Positions 11,152-23,187 are shown, numbered from the stretch's first letter. The stretch is DNA of 64,000 nt from Paracyclopina nana (GCA_019096065.1 JAGUCH010000003.1:3038001-3102000); one strand, 5' to 3'. Notes: generated by a model from the sequence alone, not told the origin. Made by a program: numbers and translations.

Positions 11152-13559
11152 ATGGACAGCAAGTTGTCAGAAGAAAGTGCTGAGCCAAGCTCCAATGCTG
11201 CTTTCAAGCTCCCTGGAGAGATTGCACCAAAAGTGAAAATTGAGACTGGAGACGATAATTACGAGGAAACACAATTTATTCCTGAAGGCTTAGATTTCAA
11301 TGAAGAAGATGACTCCGAGTCGTCTGACGAGGAGCTCATTGAGATTCTTGTCAATCCCAGCGAAGTCAATCATTTCACTTCAGAATTGGCCCGAATCAAC
11401 GGGTTATCAACCGAGGTTTCTGTCGCTGAAGACGAAAACTTTTGCGACTTCATTAACGTGGAGAAAAACGCCTCTGCCGAGCATCAGGAATTAGACGAAG
11501 ATGATATAGTTGATAACTCCGAAGACCTTGCTGATTTCACCGACTATTTTAACGATGAAACCCTTGTGAATGTCAAACAGGAGCAAGATTTTGAATATTA
11601 CGATCCGGACGCTCCAGATCCGAAATTGAGGCAAGCAGTGGCGGTGAAACTGCACAGACTCGACGAATTTCTCATAGTCAAGTACTTTTCATCTACCAAG
11701 AATTTCCTTAGAAAACGAATGCTATCGAGCCTGATCAATAAGCAACAGGCAAATGAGTCTGGTGGGGTGCTCACTGACCCCATTGAAATTGAAGATGGAC
11801 GAGTGATTTGCCATTTGTGCTCCAATATTTATAAGACGAAAAAGTTGCTCGCTCGACATATCAAGACATTCCACGAAAGGTCAACTATGACCAAATGTGA
11901 TCGTTGCGACTACATAGGCTCAAGCAATGGTGCCGTTTCTAGGCACATTTTAACCGTACACATGAATGTCAGACTTTACCATTGTCCTTTGTGTGACAAA
12001 GTGAAGACTGAGAAGCGATACTTTATAGAAAAGCATTTGAAGGAGGAACATGCCATTGCTGATGATGATTTGGCTAAAATGGTCAAATCTTCGACCACGT
12101 CCCGAAGGCTCGACAAAGGCCAGCTTAAAAAGTGTCCAGAGTGCTCTTACTCAACAACTAAAACAAACTATATGACTAAGCATATGCTTCGAACGCATAA
12201 ATCACGGAGATTACCCGAAAACTCATGCCGCCATTGTCACACCGAATTTATAAGTGATCCTTTGACTCATTCTTGTCCGGCTAAGGTGAAAGCCAATGAA
12301 GCCCTCCAGCATGTAGAGATTCTCCAGGACGGGAAGACTCACTGTCCAGATTGCGATGAAGAATATGACTGCTTGGATAGCTTGAAAAGCCATTACTTAG
12401 AATCTCACATTGTCATCGAAATGCCGGAGAGGCCAACACCTGTCCAGAGGAAAAAGAAGGCGCTTTTAAAGGATACTGATGATACTTTTGAAGAAGTTGT
12501 TGTCAAGCCTGATATGGATAAGGATGAGGAAGCGGAAAAGCTGCTTTGTGACCAGTGTCCGTTCATCGGCTCAAAAGAGGACTTGAATTGGCATGTCAAA
12601 CACGTGCATAAGGATAGGAAACACCAATGCGATCACTGTTCATATAGCAGCAACTCCAAAGAAGCCCTGAGCAACCACATCAAAAGAATTCACGATGGAA
12701 TTGCTTGTCAACTATGTCATTTGTGTCCGTCCTCTTACTGGTAAGCTCTTTCCTTTGAACTAAATATGAATTTTGTGTCAACTTTTATTCTTATGTGTAG
12801 GACCCTTAAAGATCTTGGAGACCACCTCAGGGGAAATCACTTTGAGGAAACCAAGCACCTTTTCTGTGATCAGCCTCCTGTAAGCCTTATTTGTGAATAC
12901 CAGGATTTAATTACTTGCTAACTTTTCCCCTATTTTAGTGCGAATTTTGGGCCAAGTTGAAAAGTCGCAGAGATGCTCATATCCTTAGAGTCCACATGCG
13001 TCATAAAAACTTTTTGTGTGACAAGTGTAATTTTAAGGCATTCATCCAATCCGAGCTGGACTCTCACATCAGAGAGGTTAGTACTAGTTGGCGTCACTTG
13101 AGATTCGTAGTATTGATAATTAACTGCATTTTAACATTCCAGAAGCACCTGAAAATATTTCGCTTTAATTGTCACTTGTGCCATAAAGAAAGAATTCGCA
13201 TGGGTTTCCCCACTAGAAAGAGGTTGCATCGACACTTGGCCTTTGCCCATAATGTGGATCCCAAGGTGGAGGACAATGAGGATAACAAAGACCTCATAAT
13301 GAATCCACCACCTTTGGACATAGTGGAGGAAACTAAAAAGTCCAAACGAGGTAGAAGAAAAGGAGCTAAAAATCGGCTCAAGTTAGATCCTGACACTGGG
13401 CAATTGGTGAGAATTTTATGGAAAAGGCCAAAAAAGGACAATGTTAAAGTGCATCACAATAAAAAGCCCAAGAAAGAAGAGAAAGGTGAAGAAAGCGTAC
13501 TCAACGATCAGCACCCAGCACTTTGGTGGCCACCTTTAATGCAGAATTTAGTCAACTAA
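11152..13559 (+). CDS. C2H2 zinc-finger protein, about 12 fingers
   Basis: Probable nuclear DNA-binding protein of 740 residues. Exons 11152-12740, 12801-12879, 12939-13076 and 13143-13559 with introns of 59-66 bp. The first 200 residues are acidic with no domain I recognise. From about residue 205 there are around twelve C2H2 fingers, many of the degenerate CxxC-x12-H-x3-5-H type with short linkers, for example CDRCDYIGSSNG and CPECSYSTTKTN. The last finger contains MGFPTRKRLHRHL. After it comes a basic stretch KKSKRGRRKGAKNR, similar to an AT-hook or nuclear localisation signal. I do not recognise an orthologue. An in-frame ATG at 10972 is an alternative start, which I consider less likely because the MDSKLSEES start is followed at once by the acidic region. 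Confidence 0.85.
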
Positions 13560-13841
13560 AAAATTCTGCCAAGTTTCCAACAATTTAGGATATCACTTTG
13601 TTGCATTTTAGAGTGGATTTGCAGCTGAGGTTAATTAAAGCTTTTTATTATTTATTAATGCTTCAGCTTTCAATAAGAAGAAATGGAGACGCATTTTCCA
13701 ACTAAATTTATTCTAATAAGAATATTTGGTCCAAACCAAATTATGACTAGGTTCTGGACAAGACTGACTTGCCCATGGTAAAAGGATGAATTTAGTGAGT
13801 ATTCATGGGATTTGCCAATTGATACTTTTTCTAAAAAGAGA

Positions 13842-15496
13842 TTAGACTGAGAAGTCTCGGTCAGGCAAGACAACTGGGGCAATCAGGGTCCACATGTAGA
13901 TACCAAAGCAAAGCCAGGATGAAATGGCTTTGACCCACACTGCGGCCATGTTAGCAGAAATGGTCTCAATGCCTAGACCTGTACCAGGGCTGTACCAATT
14001 CGTAAGTGTCATCATGACATACAGAGTGGCCAGCCCAAACATGATGTGAAACAAGCTCCAATTGTATGTAACTCCATCTCTTTCATCATCGTCAGATCCG
14101 TTTTGAACCTCTGTCTGTCCAGTTTCAGTCATTTCAGCCTCTGTCAAAGTCACTCTATCAGACATGGTCAACCTAAATGAAGTAATTTTTTGGTAAGTTT
14201 ACAAATATCTCATAAGCTGTAAATGATTCACACCTTGCTGCTTGAGCGTTGGAGCTTGACCTGATGGATGAGTACAAGACACAAGCAAACCAAATTATCA
14301 AGCCAAAAATTGAAGCAGTATCCATAGATGGCCTCAACTGATCAGGAATCCTGACAGCTTTAACATCTTCATTGTCATTGATGTCCAAAGTAGTGTTACT
14401 TGCTCCACCTATGATACTTTCATTTAATCTAATTATTCCTACGATGGCATTTAACATTTTCCTTACCAAACCAAGAAGAGAGATCAGGCTTACAAGTTTT
14501 GTTAGGGTGATTGGACATTGCAGACCAAGTCAAGTACATGATGTACAAGGAGACAAATGAGGCCTGCAGGAGACCTGAGTTAGGCTGATGCTCCTGGATG
14601 ACAGGCAAAACTGAAGTGACACTCAAAACAATGCACAAGATCATGTTAAAGCTGATGAAGAACTCATGAAGTCTGCAATCTCCTGCATGAACTCCAGTGT
14701 AGTATCCGAAGCAAAGGCCAATGCCAACCAAAACCATGATGTAGAAGAAAACAGTGGCTGACAGCAGAGCCCAAAACCAATTTTGGTCTGCAGAAGACCT
14801 AGGAAAAAAGTTGGAAATGAAAACATTATTTGCAACTCTTGATTTTGGAGTCAAACATTACCTGTAATTTTCCTGCCAAGATTCAGCCCAATTATGAGCA
14901 AAATCAACAATCAAGACAAGTTGAACCAGGATAAACATCATGCCTCCAATCAAGCCAAACCACATCATGACAGGTCCAAATGTTCCATGAGGAATGAAAA
15001 ATGCACCAATCCATCCAGCAAAAATCAGCAGGAATTTAATGCCCCAAAATCCATTCTGGATTGGTCCTCTAGGATCCCTTGAAGTTCTCACTCCAATCAT
15101 GAGAAGAGCCAGGAGACCAAAAAAGAGAGCCACGATAAAGCAGATCCTATAAACTGCCAAATAGCCAATGGCATCTGCACAGGGCAGCTTAGGTATGACT
15201 ACATTTGATGCTTGGCCAACCAACTGCTTGCCAAATTCAAGCAAATTCAGATCTTTTGCGTTGCCAGCATCTTGCGGGTTGATGGGGTCACAAAATGGTA
15301 GCTTGTTCAGCCAACCCTCCACTCCCGGGGCCAACATTATGCATGAGATGACCACAGTTACCAACAAGACCAAGGCATACATGAACTTGGCCAATCCAGA
15401 GTGTCCACAGCTTGATGGACATATTGCACAAGTGGTGGAGACACATGTTCCAGTCAAACAGAGTCCAATGCTGCTCAAGCTCAATATTGCACCCAT
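13842..15496 (-). CDS. Serinc: Serine incorporator (serinc/TMS membrane protein)
   Basis: Multi-pass membrane protein of the serinc family, described as supporting serine incorporation into phosphatidylserine and sphingolipids and acting as a lipid scramblase. Exons, in order of transcription: 15496-14862, 14798-14467, 14408-14234 and 14172-13842, giving 490 residues against about 450-475 in the family. The N-terminus has the family cysteine cluster (CVSTTCAICPSSCG). About ten hydrophobic segments are visible; characteristic phrases are RICFIVALFFG, HGTFGPVMMWFGLIGG, DFAHNWAESW and YLTWSAMSN, and the final domain has LFHIMFGLATLYVMMTLTNW. Intron 2 is only 58 bp. Single genes are usual in insects. 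Start chosen as the only ATG ahead of the conserved N-terminus. Confidence 0.95.
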
Positions 15497-16175
15497 TTTT
15501 GGAGAGATCTACTATTTTTTACTTCTTCTGCGCAATACACTTTTTTTGTTGCTCTTCTTGCCTTGAATTGAGAGCTCCTTTGTTGCTCAGTAGCACTTGA
15601 CAAGTGATTGAAGGTGATTGTCTGAAATCAGTCAAAAAGTACTACAAAATGCCAGATTTTTTGACATAATTCACATTGCCACGCCATTACCTGGGAATAC
15701 TTCACAGCTGAGAGAGAAAGGCCTGCAATGATGCTAAATGTTCTAATAAAATAAAGAAAAAAAAATTCTTTATGCTAATGAGAAGGTTTTTTGCATATTT
15801 GTTTAAGCTAATGCTTGCTAGCTGCAAGCTGTCAGTATTTAGCTCAAAAATTCTTTAAAGTGCAGTGATTTTATGTTCTCTGAAATCGATCATGCATATT
15901 GAAATTATATGCACGTTATTGATCTGAAAAGTTGCTCATTTATTCGTTTGTTTTTAAAAGTCACTTGAAGAATCTCATCCAGCTTTTGGCGTATTGTAAG
16001 AATAAGGAAATGTACGTTGACAGGAGCCTGGTAACTCTGCGAGTCGCGAATCGCGATGCAGAAAAGTAAACAAAGTGTTGTGTCATCGCGCTCATTCCGC
16101 GAGTGTTCCTAATCAAAGCAAGATTTTTGGTAAATATTCGTCCCCAGCCTAGGCAAAAGGCGTAATGGTGCTAAA
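15497..16175. other. Divergent intergenic region, serinc and SMG5 promoters
   Basis: Head-to-head spacing of about 680 bp between serinc and SMG5, so both promoters should lie here. No TATA box is convincing. Near the SMG5 side (16020-16110) the base composition is more GC-rich, with several CGCGA motifs, as seen in housekeeping promoters. The upstream ORF of SMG5 begins at 16165. Confidence 0.5.
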
Positions 16176-16257
16176 ATGCTCAACCTCCAAAAACATGGAG
16201 GTGCCAAAAGTGATGAGAAGCCGCTCAATGACTTGCAAAACGCCAAAAAAATCCTGA
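16165..16257 (+). promoter_or_regulatory. Upstream ORF overlapping the SMG5 start
   Basis: An ATG at 16165 with G at -3 and G at +4 opens a 30-codon frame that ends with TGA at 16255-16257, one base before the exon-1 donor. It overlaps the SMG5 start at 16176 in another frame. Whether it is in the mRNA depends on the transcription start, which cannot be seen. Confidence 0.55.
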
Positions 16258-18943
16258 GGTAAATTGGCTCGAATTTCATTGCCATTCAAACTGTTGATTG
16301 TTGACAATTTTTTCCTGCAGAGGTCTGAGCGAATATTCTACTCGAGTGGACGAATTTGTTGCAAAATGTGGACGGGTTGAGGAGCTTTTTTCCCCCTCTT
16401 TGATTGGGCTCAGAGGGAAAATTCGTGATTGCACGTTGCTGTCTGTCAAAAATGGCACTCAAGGCTTGCTTGGCATTCTTGACTTGTCGTGGAGAAAAGG
16501 CTCTTACGAAGTCATGCAAATTGCACGGAGGCTAAAAAAGGACAAAGATTGGAGTAGCTCTGAATCTGCTTACCTCATAGGCCATATTGATCAGTGCCTA
16601 GGCTTTTACAACCAATTGCTGATGAACTTTCAGCCAAGTTTGGACTTTGTGAAATCCCGCGCTACCTTTGGCTTTCTTGGTGAAGGTAAAATATGTTTGT
16701 AACACATTAGAAGTTTTTGTTTAAAGAAAAAATTCCTTGCCATAGAGGAAGATGATGGTAAAGAGGACGCCCAAAATGTGAGCAAGGCTGTCTATAAATG
16801 TTTGGTTTTCATGGGTGACTTGATGAGATACAAGCTTGAGTTCTGTGAGGATAAAGCCTTGATAAGCGGAATCAGCAAGAAGTACTACCATCAGGCTTTA
16901 GCTGTTGACCCCCATCAAGGCCAACCTTACAATCAATTGGCTGCTCTTTCCGGTTCCCAGTGTCAAGGGTTGGTAGGAATTTATTACTATTTGAGGAGCT
17001 CCACGTCTGACAATAAGTTTGATGGGGCTGACTCCAATCTGAAGAGGATCTTAGGAAAATCAGCTAGTTTGGAAGTTGTGAAGTCCAAAGAGGAGAAGAA
17101 GGTGGCTAAACATTTGTCAGTTCTGTTACAAGACCTACTTTTTGAGGAGAGCACAAAAAATCTATCAAACGTAAGATGACCTTCCATAAAGTAGAATTAT
17201 TACCATAACTTGTTTTATAGATTTGCAGACAAGCTTTGGAATCCGTGATGAGCCTTGTTTACTCCCATCATCAGGAGCACCAAATTGCGAATTCCAACTT
17301 AGCTTCGCAAGTCTCTGTTTATGGCATACTAAGCCTGCTATTGGCCAAAGAAAAATTGGCTGATGAAAAAAGTGCAAAGAGGTCAATGATTGACGCATTC
17401 TTGCTAGCGTGGTTCACCCACTTGACCACCAAAGTGTTGGCTGATATGTATTTCAACCTGTTTGGTCCAGATGCCATGATGGATCTGTTCCAGCCCAAAA
17501 AGGCCAAAATTGAAACTACTAGTGAGCCCACAACAAATGGAAAGAGTGACAAGCCCAAAAAGGGTGACTTGAGAAGGCGAAGGAAGAAAATCTTTGGTGA
17601 TTCTGACTCCGACATCACTGATGAGTCTGCTGACGAGGATTCCGATTCGAATTCGGGATCGTTTCAGTTCAACTCTGATGATTCTGAAAATGACGATGAT
17701 GATGACCTGATTATTGAAGAAACGCAAGACATCATCAATGTTAAAGAAGTGATTCGACTTTTTCAAAATCACCCCATGTTGGAATCTTTTCAACTTTGTT
17801 GCTATTGGTTGATGGCAACTGAAAACATCCTAAAAGAGTCTGGAGAAAATGGCCAAATTTTGTGGACAAGGTTGACGATTCTACTCAACACCGTAACTCT
17901 GACCAATGAAAAGTATGTCAAGGATCCTGAGCTTGACAAAATCAAGGCGAATCCACGCAGTGCATTTTTCGAAGACAAAATATCTAGAGGAATGAAAATT
18001 ATGGAATCTCGTCACAAGCTGCTGGATTTCTCTTCTGATTACCAACCCTCGCAAATTGAAGTTGTAAGTCCTCCATTTTGTTTTGAGTTTGATTATTCAT
18101 GTATTATCTCTGGTATTTTTAGGGCCTTGCAAGATTTCATCAAATATCCGAGTTCAAGAAATGGTTGAGCAAATTTCCCAATTTTGCTTTGAATGAAGAC
18201 ATTTTGGAGTATGATCCCAATGGTCGAATTGAAGAAATACTCGTTGAAAACGGAGATGGACCCCTTAAGGAAAAAGCTCAGCTCATGGAGAATATGGCTC
18301 ATTTGTGGCTGCAACAAGAGGTCAAAGATTTAGAAGGCCACGAGGAAGGGGCAAAAGGGAAATTTTCCCTCTATTTGATAGTCGACCACTCTGCTCTGAT
18401 CCATCACATGTTCGCCATTCAGGACATTGTTGCAACCAAGAGGTTTGCAGTGATCATTCCAACTGCAGTAGTGCAGCACCTAGACTCGATTAAAAAAGAA
18501 GAGGGAAGGGCAAGAAATGCCATAAGGTGGTTGGAGAGGCAATTCCAACACGGGAACCATTGGCTTAGAGGCCAAAAGTCCTACGAGACAAAAGTTTTAG
18601 CTAATGTCAAATATCCTCAGAAGAGAGATAAGGAAGCCTGGAATTTCTTCAAAATTCTTGAATGCTGCAACCATTTTTGCACCCAGGGATATGGAGCAGC
18701 CACCTTATTAACTGCAGCCAACCAGGATTTAGACTTGGTAGAAACTGCTAAAGACTTGGGTACGTAAAGCCTATATTTTTTATGCTTCAAGATTTTTTTT
18801 ACTTAAGTTCCCATTTAGCTATGAGCGTGGAAACTGTGGAGGAGTTTATAACCAAGTGCAAAATTCCCAAAAAGTTTGGTGGTAACCGCGCAGGTAACCG
18901 CGCAGCCTCTAAGAAGAAAAATGGAATGAAAGAGAATGGATGA
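16176..18943 (+). CDS. Smg5: Nonsense-mediated decay factor SMG5
   Basis: Adaptor that binds phosphorylated UPF1 and recruits decay enzymes in nonsense-mediated mRNA decay. Exons 16176-16258, 16321-16685, 16746-17170, 17221-18063, 18123-18759 and 18819-18943 give 825 residues; introns are 50-62 bp. The N-terminal 14-3-3-like and helical-repeat half shows YEVMQIARRLKKD, FYNQLL, VFMGDLMRYK and HQGQPYNQLAALSG. A long acidic serine-rich linker (about residues 420-470) follows, and the C-terminal PIN-like domain has LIVDHSALIHH, FAVIIPTAVVQHLDSIKKEE and ARNAIRWLERQFQHGN. As in other SMG5 proteins the PIN fold keeps one acidic position (VDHS) but not the full triad of SMG6, so nuclease activity is not expected. 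AATAAA at 19010-19015. ATG at 16176 is chosen because its frame runs into the conserved exon 2. Confidence 0.95.
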
Positions 18944-19122
18944 TGATAACCGAAATGGAAGCGTGTGACGACAGCTTGGAAAATCAATCGCAAATCGAAA
19001 GGATGGTGAAATAAACTCATCCTTGATCCTCACACATGGTGTGATTGTGTGAAAGTACTGCATTGGGGAATTTGAAATACATTCAAAGCACCTTACGAAA
19101 CATTTTTTAATTACTATAAATC

Positions 19123-19596
19123 TTAGTTACCATTATTGTTTTCTTCACTTGAGCGAGTCGGTGAAGAGGAAGGGGCTTCTTCCTCAAAATCATCCGTGTT
19201 AAGGAAATTGTAGCTACCAATGAAATGCATTCTGTGGACTTTCCTACTCTTCATGGCGTGGCCGTGTTCATGGTGGTCCAAGCTTAGATTGGCTTTCAAT
19301 TCATCACGAGAATCAAAAGAACTCGGCCGACGGCTGAGATCGAACAAGTCCTTTTTCGTTGCAATTTTCCTCTTTTGGAGCAGCTCAATGAAAGCGTCAG
19401 CGTTTCCCAATGATTGGAATTTAATGGGGCCATCTGGAATTTTAATGGGCTCCGCCGATTTACTCTTGCGCTCTTCTAAGTTACTTGCCTCTATCTTAAC
19501 ATCACCTCCATCTCCAAAGCTAGTAATTGATGAGTGTGAGTTCAGTTTCTTTCGCTTAAATGGGAAAAATATGCCCAACACAGAACTTTGAGGCAT
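19123..19596 (-). CDS. Hypothetical protein, 157 aa
   Basis: Single-exon open frame with a proper ATG at 19596, converging on SMG5 (stop to stop about 180 bp). I do not recognise the family. The protein is basic at the start (FPFKRKKLNS), has a middle segment FIELLQKRKIATKKDLFDLS that could be an amphipathic helix pair, a histidine patch (DHHEHGHAM), and an acidic serine-rich end. Codon use and the defined promoter-like region upstream make a real gene plausible. It has no signal peptide or membrane segment, so a soluble nuclear or cytosolic protein is the simplest guess. It could instead be a chance frame. Confidence 0.5.
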   Translation of the reverse strand: MPQSSVLGIFFPFKRKKLNSHSSITSFGDGGDVKIEASNLEERKSKSAEPIKIPDGPIKFQSLGNADAFIELLQKRKIATKKDLFDLSRRPSSFDSRDELKANLSLDHHEHGHAMKSRKVHRMHFIGSYNFLNTDDFEEEAPSSSPTRSSEENNNGN

Positions 19597-20321
19597 CTTC
19601 AGCAGGTTATCTGAGATTCAGCACTCCATTTCGTTTGAACGTGTTGCTATTTCGCGGAACTTAATCGTCTAAGCTAGCTTAGTTGTTTTCGAAAATTGCG
19701 TTTTGCGTAACAGCTGAGCAAAACAGCTAGTATCTCAGTTTACTATACCGACTGAGCAGTCAGCCGACAGCCTCAGCCCTCAGCCGCTTACAGCCTAACG
19801 CCGAAATCTCAACTGAGAAGTGAGGACTTGACTCAGCTAACTGAGTTATCGAAGGTTACAACTCAGTGACAAGCTATCTACTAATTCTGCTTTCATATGA
19901 GCTGTACGTAGAATGGACTCACTGGACTGTGGACTCATATAAGGTAATCGTTTCTTCTTTTTTGTCAGCGGAATAAGCAGAATATAGTTGCACGTAGAGC
20001 ACTGAGATTTGATGAGAGTATCTCGTTCTTAACAACAGCTGAACTTTTTTTGGGAAAAATTTACTAGGGTACAACTCAAAGTACAGCTTCTATCGGAACG
20101 AAATTTTGAGGGATTCATGGTTTCTCGGTACAATTACCAAATAAAAAATAGCGTAACATAATAAAATAAACGGTGGAGCAAAAATGGGCAGATGTCGTGC
20201 TACCGTAGGCCGGCCGGCCACCTTTAGGCTGTTTTTCGGAACTGAGTTTTGAGAACGATCTATTCATCAAAATACAGAGCTCTAGTTGCACGTCAGGATT
20301 TTACTTCATAAATCAAGCCGA
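19597..20321. other. Intergenic region, mostly promoter and 3' flank
   Basis: Between the 157-aa gene (start at 19596, leftward) and the MED8 stop (20322, leftward). The left half carries a dense cluster of CTCAG/CTGAG motifs listed separately. A perfect palindrome GGCCGGCC lies at about 20208. The MED8 3' UTR must end within the right half. No gene seen. Confidence 0.5.
19695..19875. promoter_or_regulatory. Cluster of CTCAG/CTGAG motifs with an AP-1/ARE-like site
   Basis: Nine occurrences of CTCAG or CTGAG in about 170 bp directly upstream of the 157-aa gene, far more than base composition would give. One copy reads TTGACTCAGC (19828-19837), which contains both the AP-1 consensus TGACTCA and the CncC/Maf antioxidant-type consensus TGACnnnGC. 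Function is inferred only from the motif. Confidence 0.4.
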
Positions 20322-21178
20322 TCAGTTTCTTTGGTAAGGGTGAACTTGCGTCCCCGCTTTGATGTTGGTTTTTATAGTGGATTGGACCTTTCCTTGCATG
20401 GGCCCTTGGTTCATTGGAGGTCGGTTCATCATCATGCCTGGTGGACCACCTGGCCCTCCGTGCATTCCCATGGGACCTCCCATTTCTTGCGTCGGAATGC
20501 CACGGAGGCCCTTACCAAAAGTGACAGCTGCCACCAAAGAGAAAGTATCGTCAAGTGAGGACGTTTTCTCCATTTCGTTTCTGGCGTTCGTTTTTGAGTC
20601 CATATCTTCCCGTTCTCGATTTATCACTCTCAGAGATTCCCGGGTGATTTTGTCAAGGACAGAGAGCTGCTTGGTCATGGGTTCCACTGACAAACTCGTG
20701 GCTCGGTTTTCATAAGCACCATATCTGTAAGAGAAACGATGAAGTTTAGTTGCTGTGGTCATTTCTAACTGCCAAAGTACCTGGCTTCAACTTCAGGGTC
20801 AGGCTTCGTTCTCAGCAAATGGGGAACGACATCATGGCTGAAAGTAGCCACTCGGCCTTCGGTCATTTTCAGCAGATCTTCGTCTCGATCCGGACTTAGA
20901 AGGAGGGGCAAAGTGGTGTATTTCTTGTACATGATAGGGGGCTGTTTGAGCGTTTCTGCTTTGATGTTCTTCATCAAAGAGTTCATTTGACCGCAGATGA
21001 GAGCGAAAGAGTTGAGAAATGAAGGCCAGTTCAGGGTGGGATCTGTCTCCACTTTGTGAATCAAATTCGTCAAAGTTCCTCGCAAATCGGTGAGCCTATT
21101 GGAAATATTCTCCATCGAAGCGTCGAGCATCTTTTGCTCACGCTCCGCAGAAATATTCTCAGGTTGATTTGTTGCCAT
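20322..21178 (-). CDS. MED8: Mediator complex subunit 8
   Basis: Head-module subunit of Mediator, bridging transcription factors and RNA polymerase II. Exons 21178-20781 and 20724-20322 (intron 56 bp) give 266 residues, almost the same as human MED8 (268). Family landmarks: NWPSFLNSFALICGQMNSL, LLLSPDRDEDLLKMTEGRV, FSHDVVPHLLRTKPDPEVE before the intron, LVAAVTFGKGLR after it, a Gly/Met/Pro-rich low-complexity stretch, and the conserved end IKTNIK...VHPYQR. The start is MATNQPEN at 21178; the open frame continues four codons upstream only from a TTG. Neighbour NUDT18 lies 575 bp upstream on the same strand. Identity is secure. Confidence 0.95.
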
Positions 21179-21753
21179 TTTAAAGCACAATTTTCCTTCA
21201 ATCAGTCACAATTTTGAAATATGCTCAAGAGAACTTGGAAAACGTAAACAAAGTGTCTAGTACAAGGGTTTTTTATCGTTGCCTCACAAAGTGGCCAAAA
21301 CCTCTAGAAAAAAGCCATACGTGACAGCATAAATTTCTTTCTGCAAAAAGGACTATTATTTAAACAAAAATGATTTTCTTCCCCTTTTTGCCACCTGCAT
21401 AATCTTTAACGAGACCAAAATTAAGCGCAAGATTGGCACACAACACATGATTATTGAATGATTATTGAGTTGGCAAAGGAATATCATCATTTAACATAAT
21501 TGAGCAAAATCGCAAGAAATCAATGTAGACTTTTCTTGGTACGTAGATTTTATGCAATATCATTGAAATCGCATTTTTATATGGACGAAGCTTCATAGTA
21601 ATTCTACATGGTGCTACTAATTTTTCTGCTTTCTAGCAGAGTTTAACTTCCTGTTCATAATCCAAACTAGAATATATTTTCAGTTGTTAAATTGCACTCA
21701 CAGACACACACGCACATGATAATAATACTTGATTATTCGCTAAAATTAGTGAA
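21179..21753. other. Intergenic region, NUDT18 3' flank and MED8 5' flank
   Basis: AT-rich. Contains the MED8 promoter on its left and the NUDT18 3' UTR on its right. No repeats or ORFs of note. Confidence 0.5.
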
Positions 21754-23187
21754 TTATCGAATGACCGTCAATGGAACGGTCATGTTCTTGCCAAGCCTGC
21801 CAAGAATCTCATCTCCGAGGGCACGGTCAAGTTCCAGCCAAGCATACTTGTCAATGAGGACCACATCTTCTAGGGGAACTCGGATTGATATGAGTATGGT
21901 GAGGCAGCATCCGTCATTAGAATGTGCAGGTTTCCCACTGTGCTCCACGCTGAGGAGGCCGTGTGGTCTACGAAGGTAAAACAAACATTATTGTAAGGCT
22001 CTTAAAATTGATGATGACGGATGAGCACACTAGAGTCTGATCAGGAAAAAATGACACACCTTCTTAAGCTTATTCTTCGACGTAGTACAAAAGCCCAATG
22101 TCAAAGTTACATTCCTGACAGTATATCTGGATGGTCAACATCCGAAAATTCTGCTTTCAAGCCTAGATTGGCTTAATTTTTCGAGCATGATTACTACCGA
22201 AGAAGGGCGTGCCGCTTATTTTGTATGCCTCACCTGTGCGGGGGAAGGTCATTGCCGAAGATCTCAATCATGTACTTTTTCAACGTGGAATGAATAGACC
22301 GAGTAGGGTTGATTTCGCACACTGGCAAATGAGCCGCTGTCTTCTCCGAGACCAACACGTTCACCCGGTTGTTCTGCTTCTTCTTTATGACAATTACGAG
22401 CCTTAGCAGGAGCTTGTTGTGCGGTCGTATGGCGGGTAGCTAAAATGAAAGTGATTCCGGAAAAAGTTCCAGCTCGTGAGCCAAACGCATATCCAACCTG
22501 TTGCGAGTGCCAAGGGTCGGTTAGGGCCTTGGCAAAATATTGCCGACCTTTGTCGACCAAGGCCACCACATCGTTGGCCCTTAAACTCAGCTCGCCCAAG
22601 TCCGCGATCCATTTGGCCTGCAAGGACTCTTTGTCCGCGTCTGCTGGGGTCTTGAGTCGGCCTCCCGTGACTTCACCGGTAACTACAAATCTGTACCACG
22701 ACCCGCCTGTAAATTTTACAAGAATAAAGTTGTCGGCCTTGACGAGCCCACGCCCGTAATGGCTCGCGGTTTCAATTAAGAATATATAGCATCTGATGCT
22801 GATCTTCGTACCGGCTGACTCCACCATGAGCAAGGTGGTGAGTTGAAAGTGGAGCCCGGTTTCCTCGAGGACCTCGCGCTGCGCGGCCTCGGCAATGTCC
22901 TCGCCGGCCTCCATGCGACCCGCCGGCAAGTACCACTGACCCGCGCACGAGCTCTTGGCCTCCTGCATCATCAAGACTTCACCTTGGTCGTTGATGAGCA
23001 CAGCTGCGACGATGTAGGACACGGACTTCTTGATGACGGGCTTGAAGTCCGAGGGCGCCGAGGGCTGCACGCCCTTGGCCACTTGCACCTCGTTCTGCTC
23101 CTCGAGGGAGAAGTCGCAAAACTCGTGCATCTCCTCGTACGGCTTGCCCTCCATCAGGAGAGCCACGTTGGACTTGATCTCCTCCAT
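21754..23187 (-). CDS. NUDT18: Nudix hydrolase NUDT18-like (8-oxo-dGDP phosphatase)
   Basis: Nucleotide-pool sanitising enzyme; human NUDT18 hydrolyses 8-oxo-dGDP and related diphosphates. Exons 23187-22812, 22706-22498, 22439-22234 and 21967-21754 give 334 residues (human 323). The Nudix box is complete: GRMEAGEDIAEAAQREVLEE followed by TG, with the REVLEETG glutamates that bind metal. It is preceded by QEAKSSCAGQWYLPAG, as in NUDT18, and followed by TGEVTGGRLKTP and KESLQAKW. The third and fourth exons encode a less conserved C-terminal domain (LPVCEINPTRSIH, RPHGLLSVEHSG). The intron 22707-22811 is 105 bp and open in frame, so it could be retained; the family lacks that segment, so I splice it out. 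The first exon is GC-rich compared with neighbours. Confidence 0.9.
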
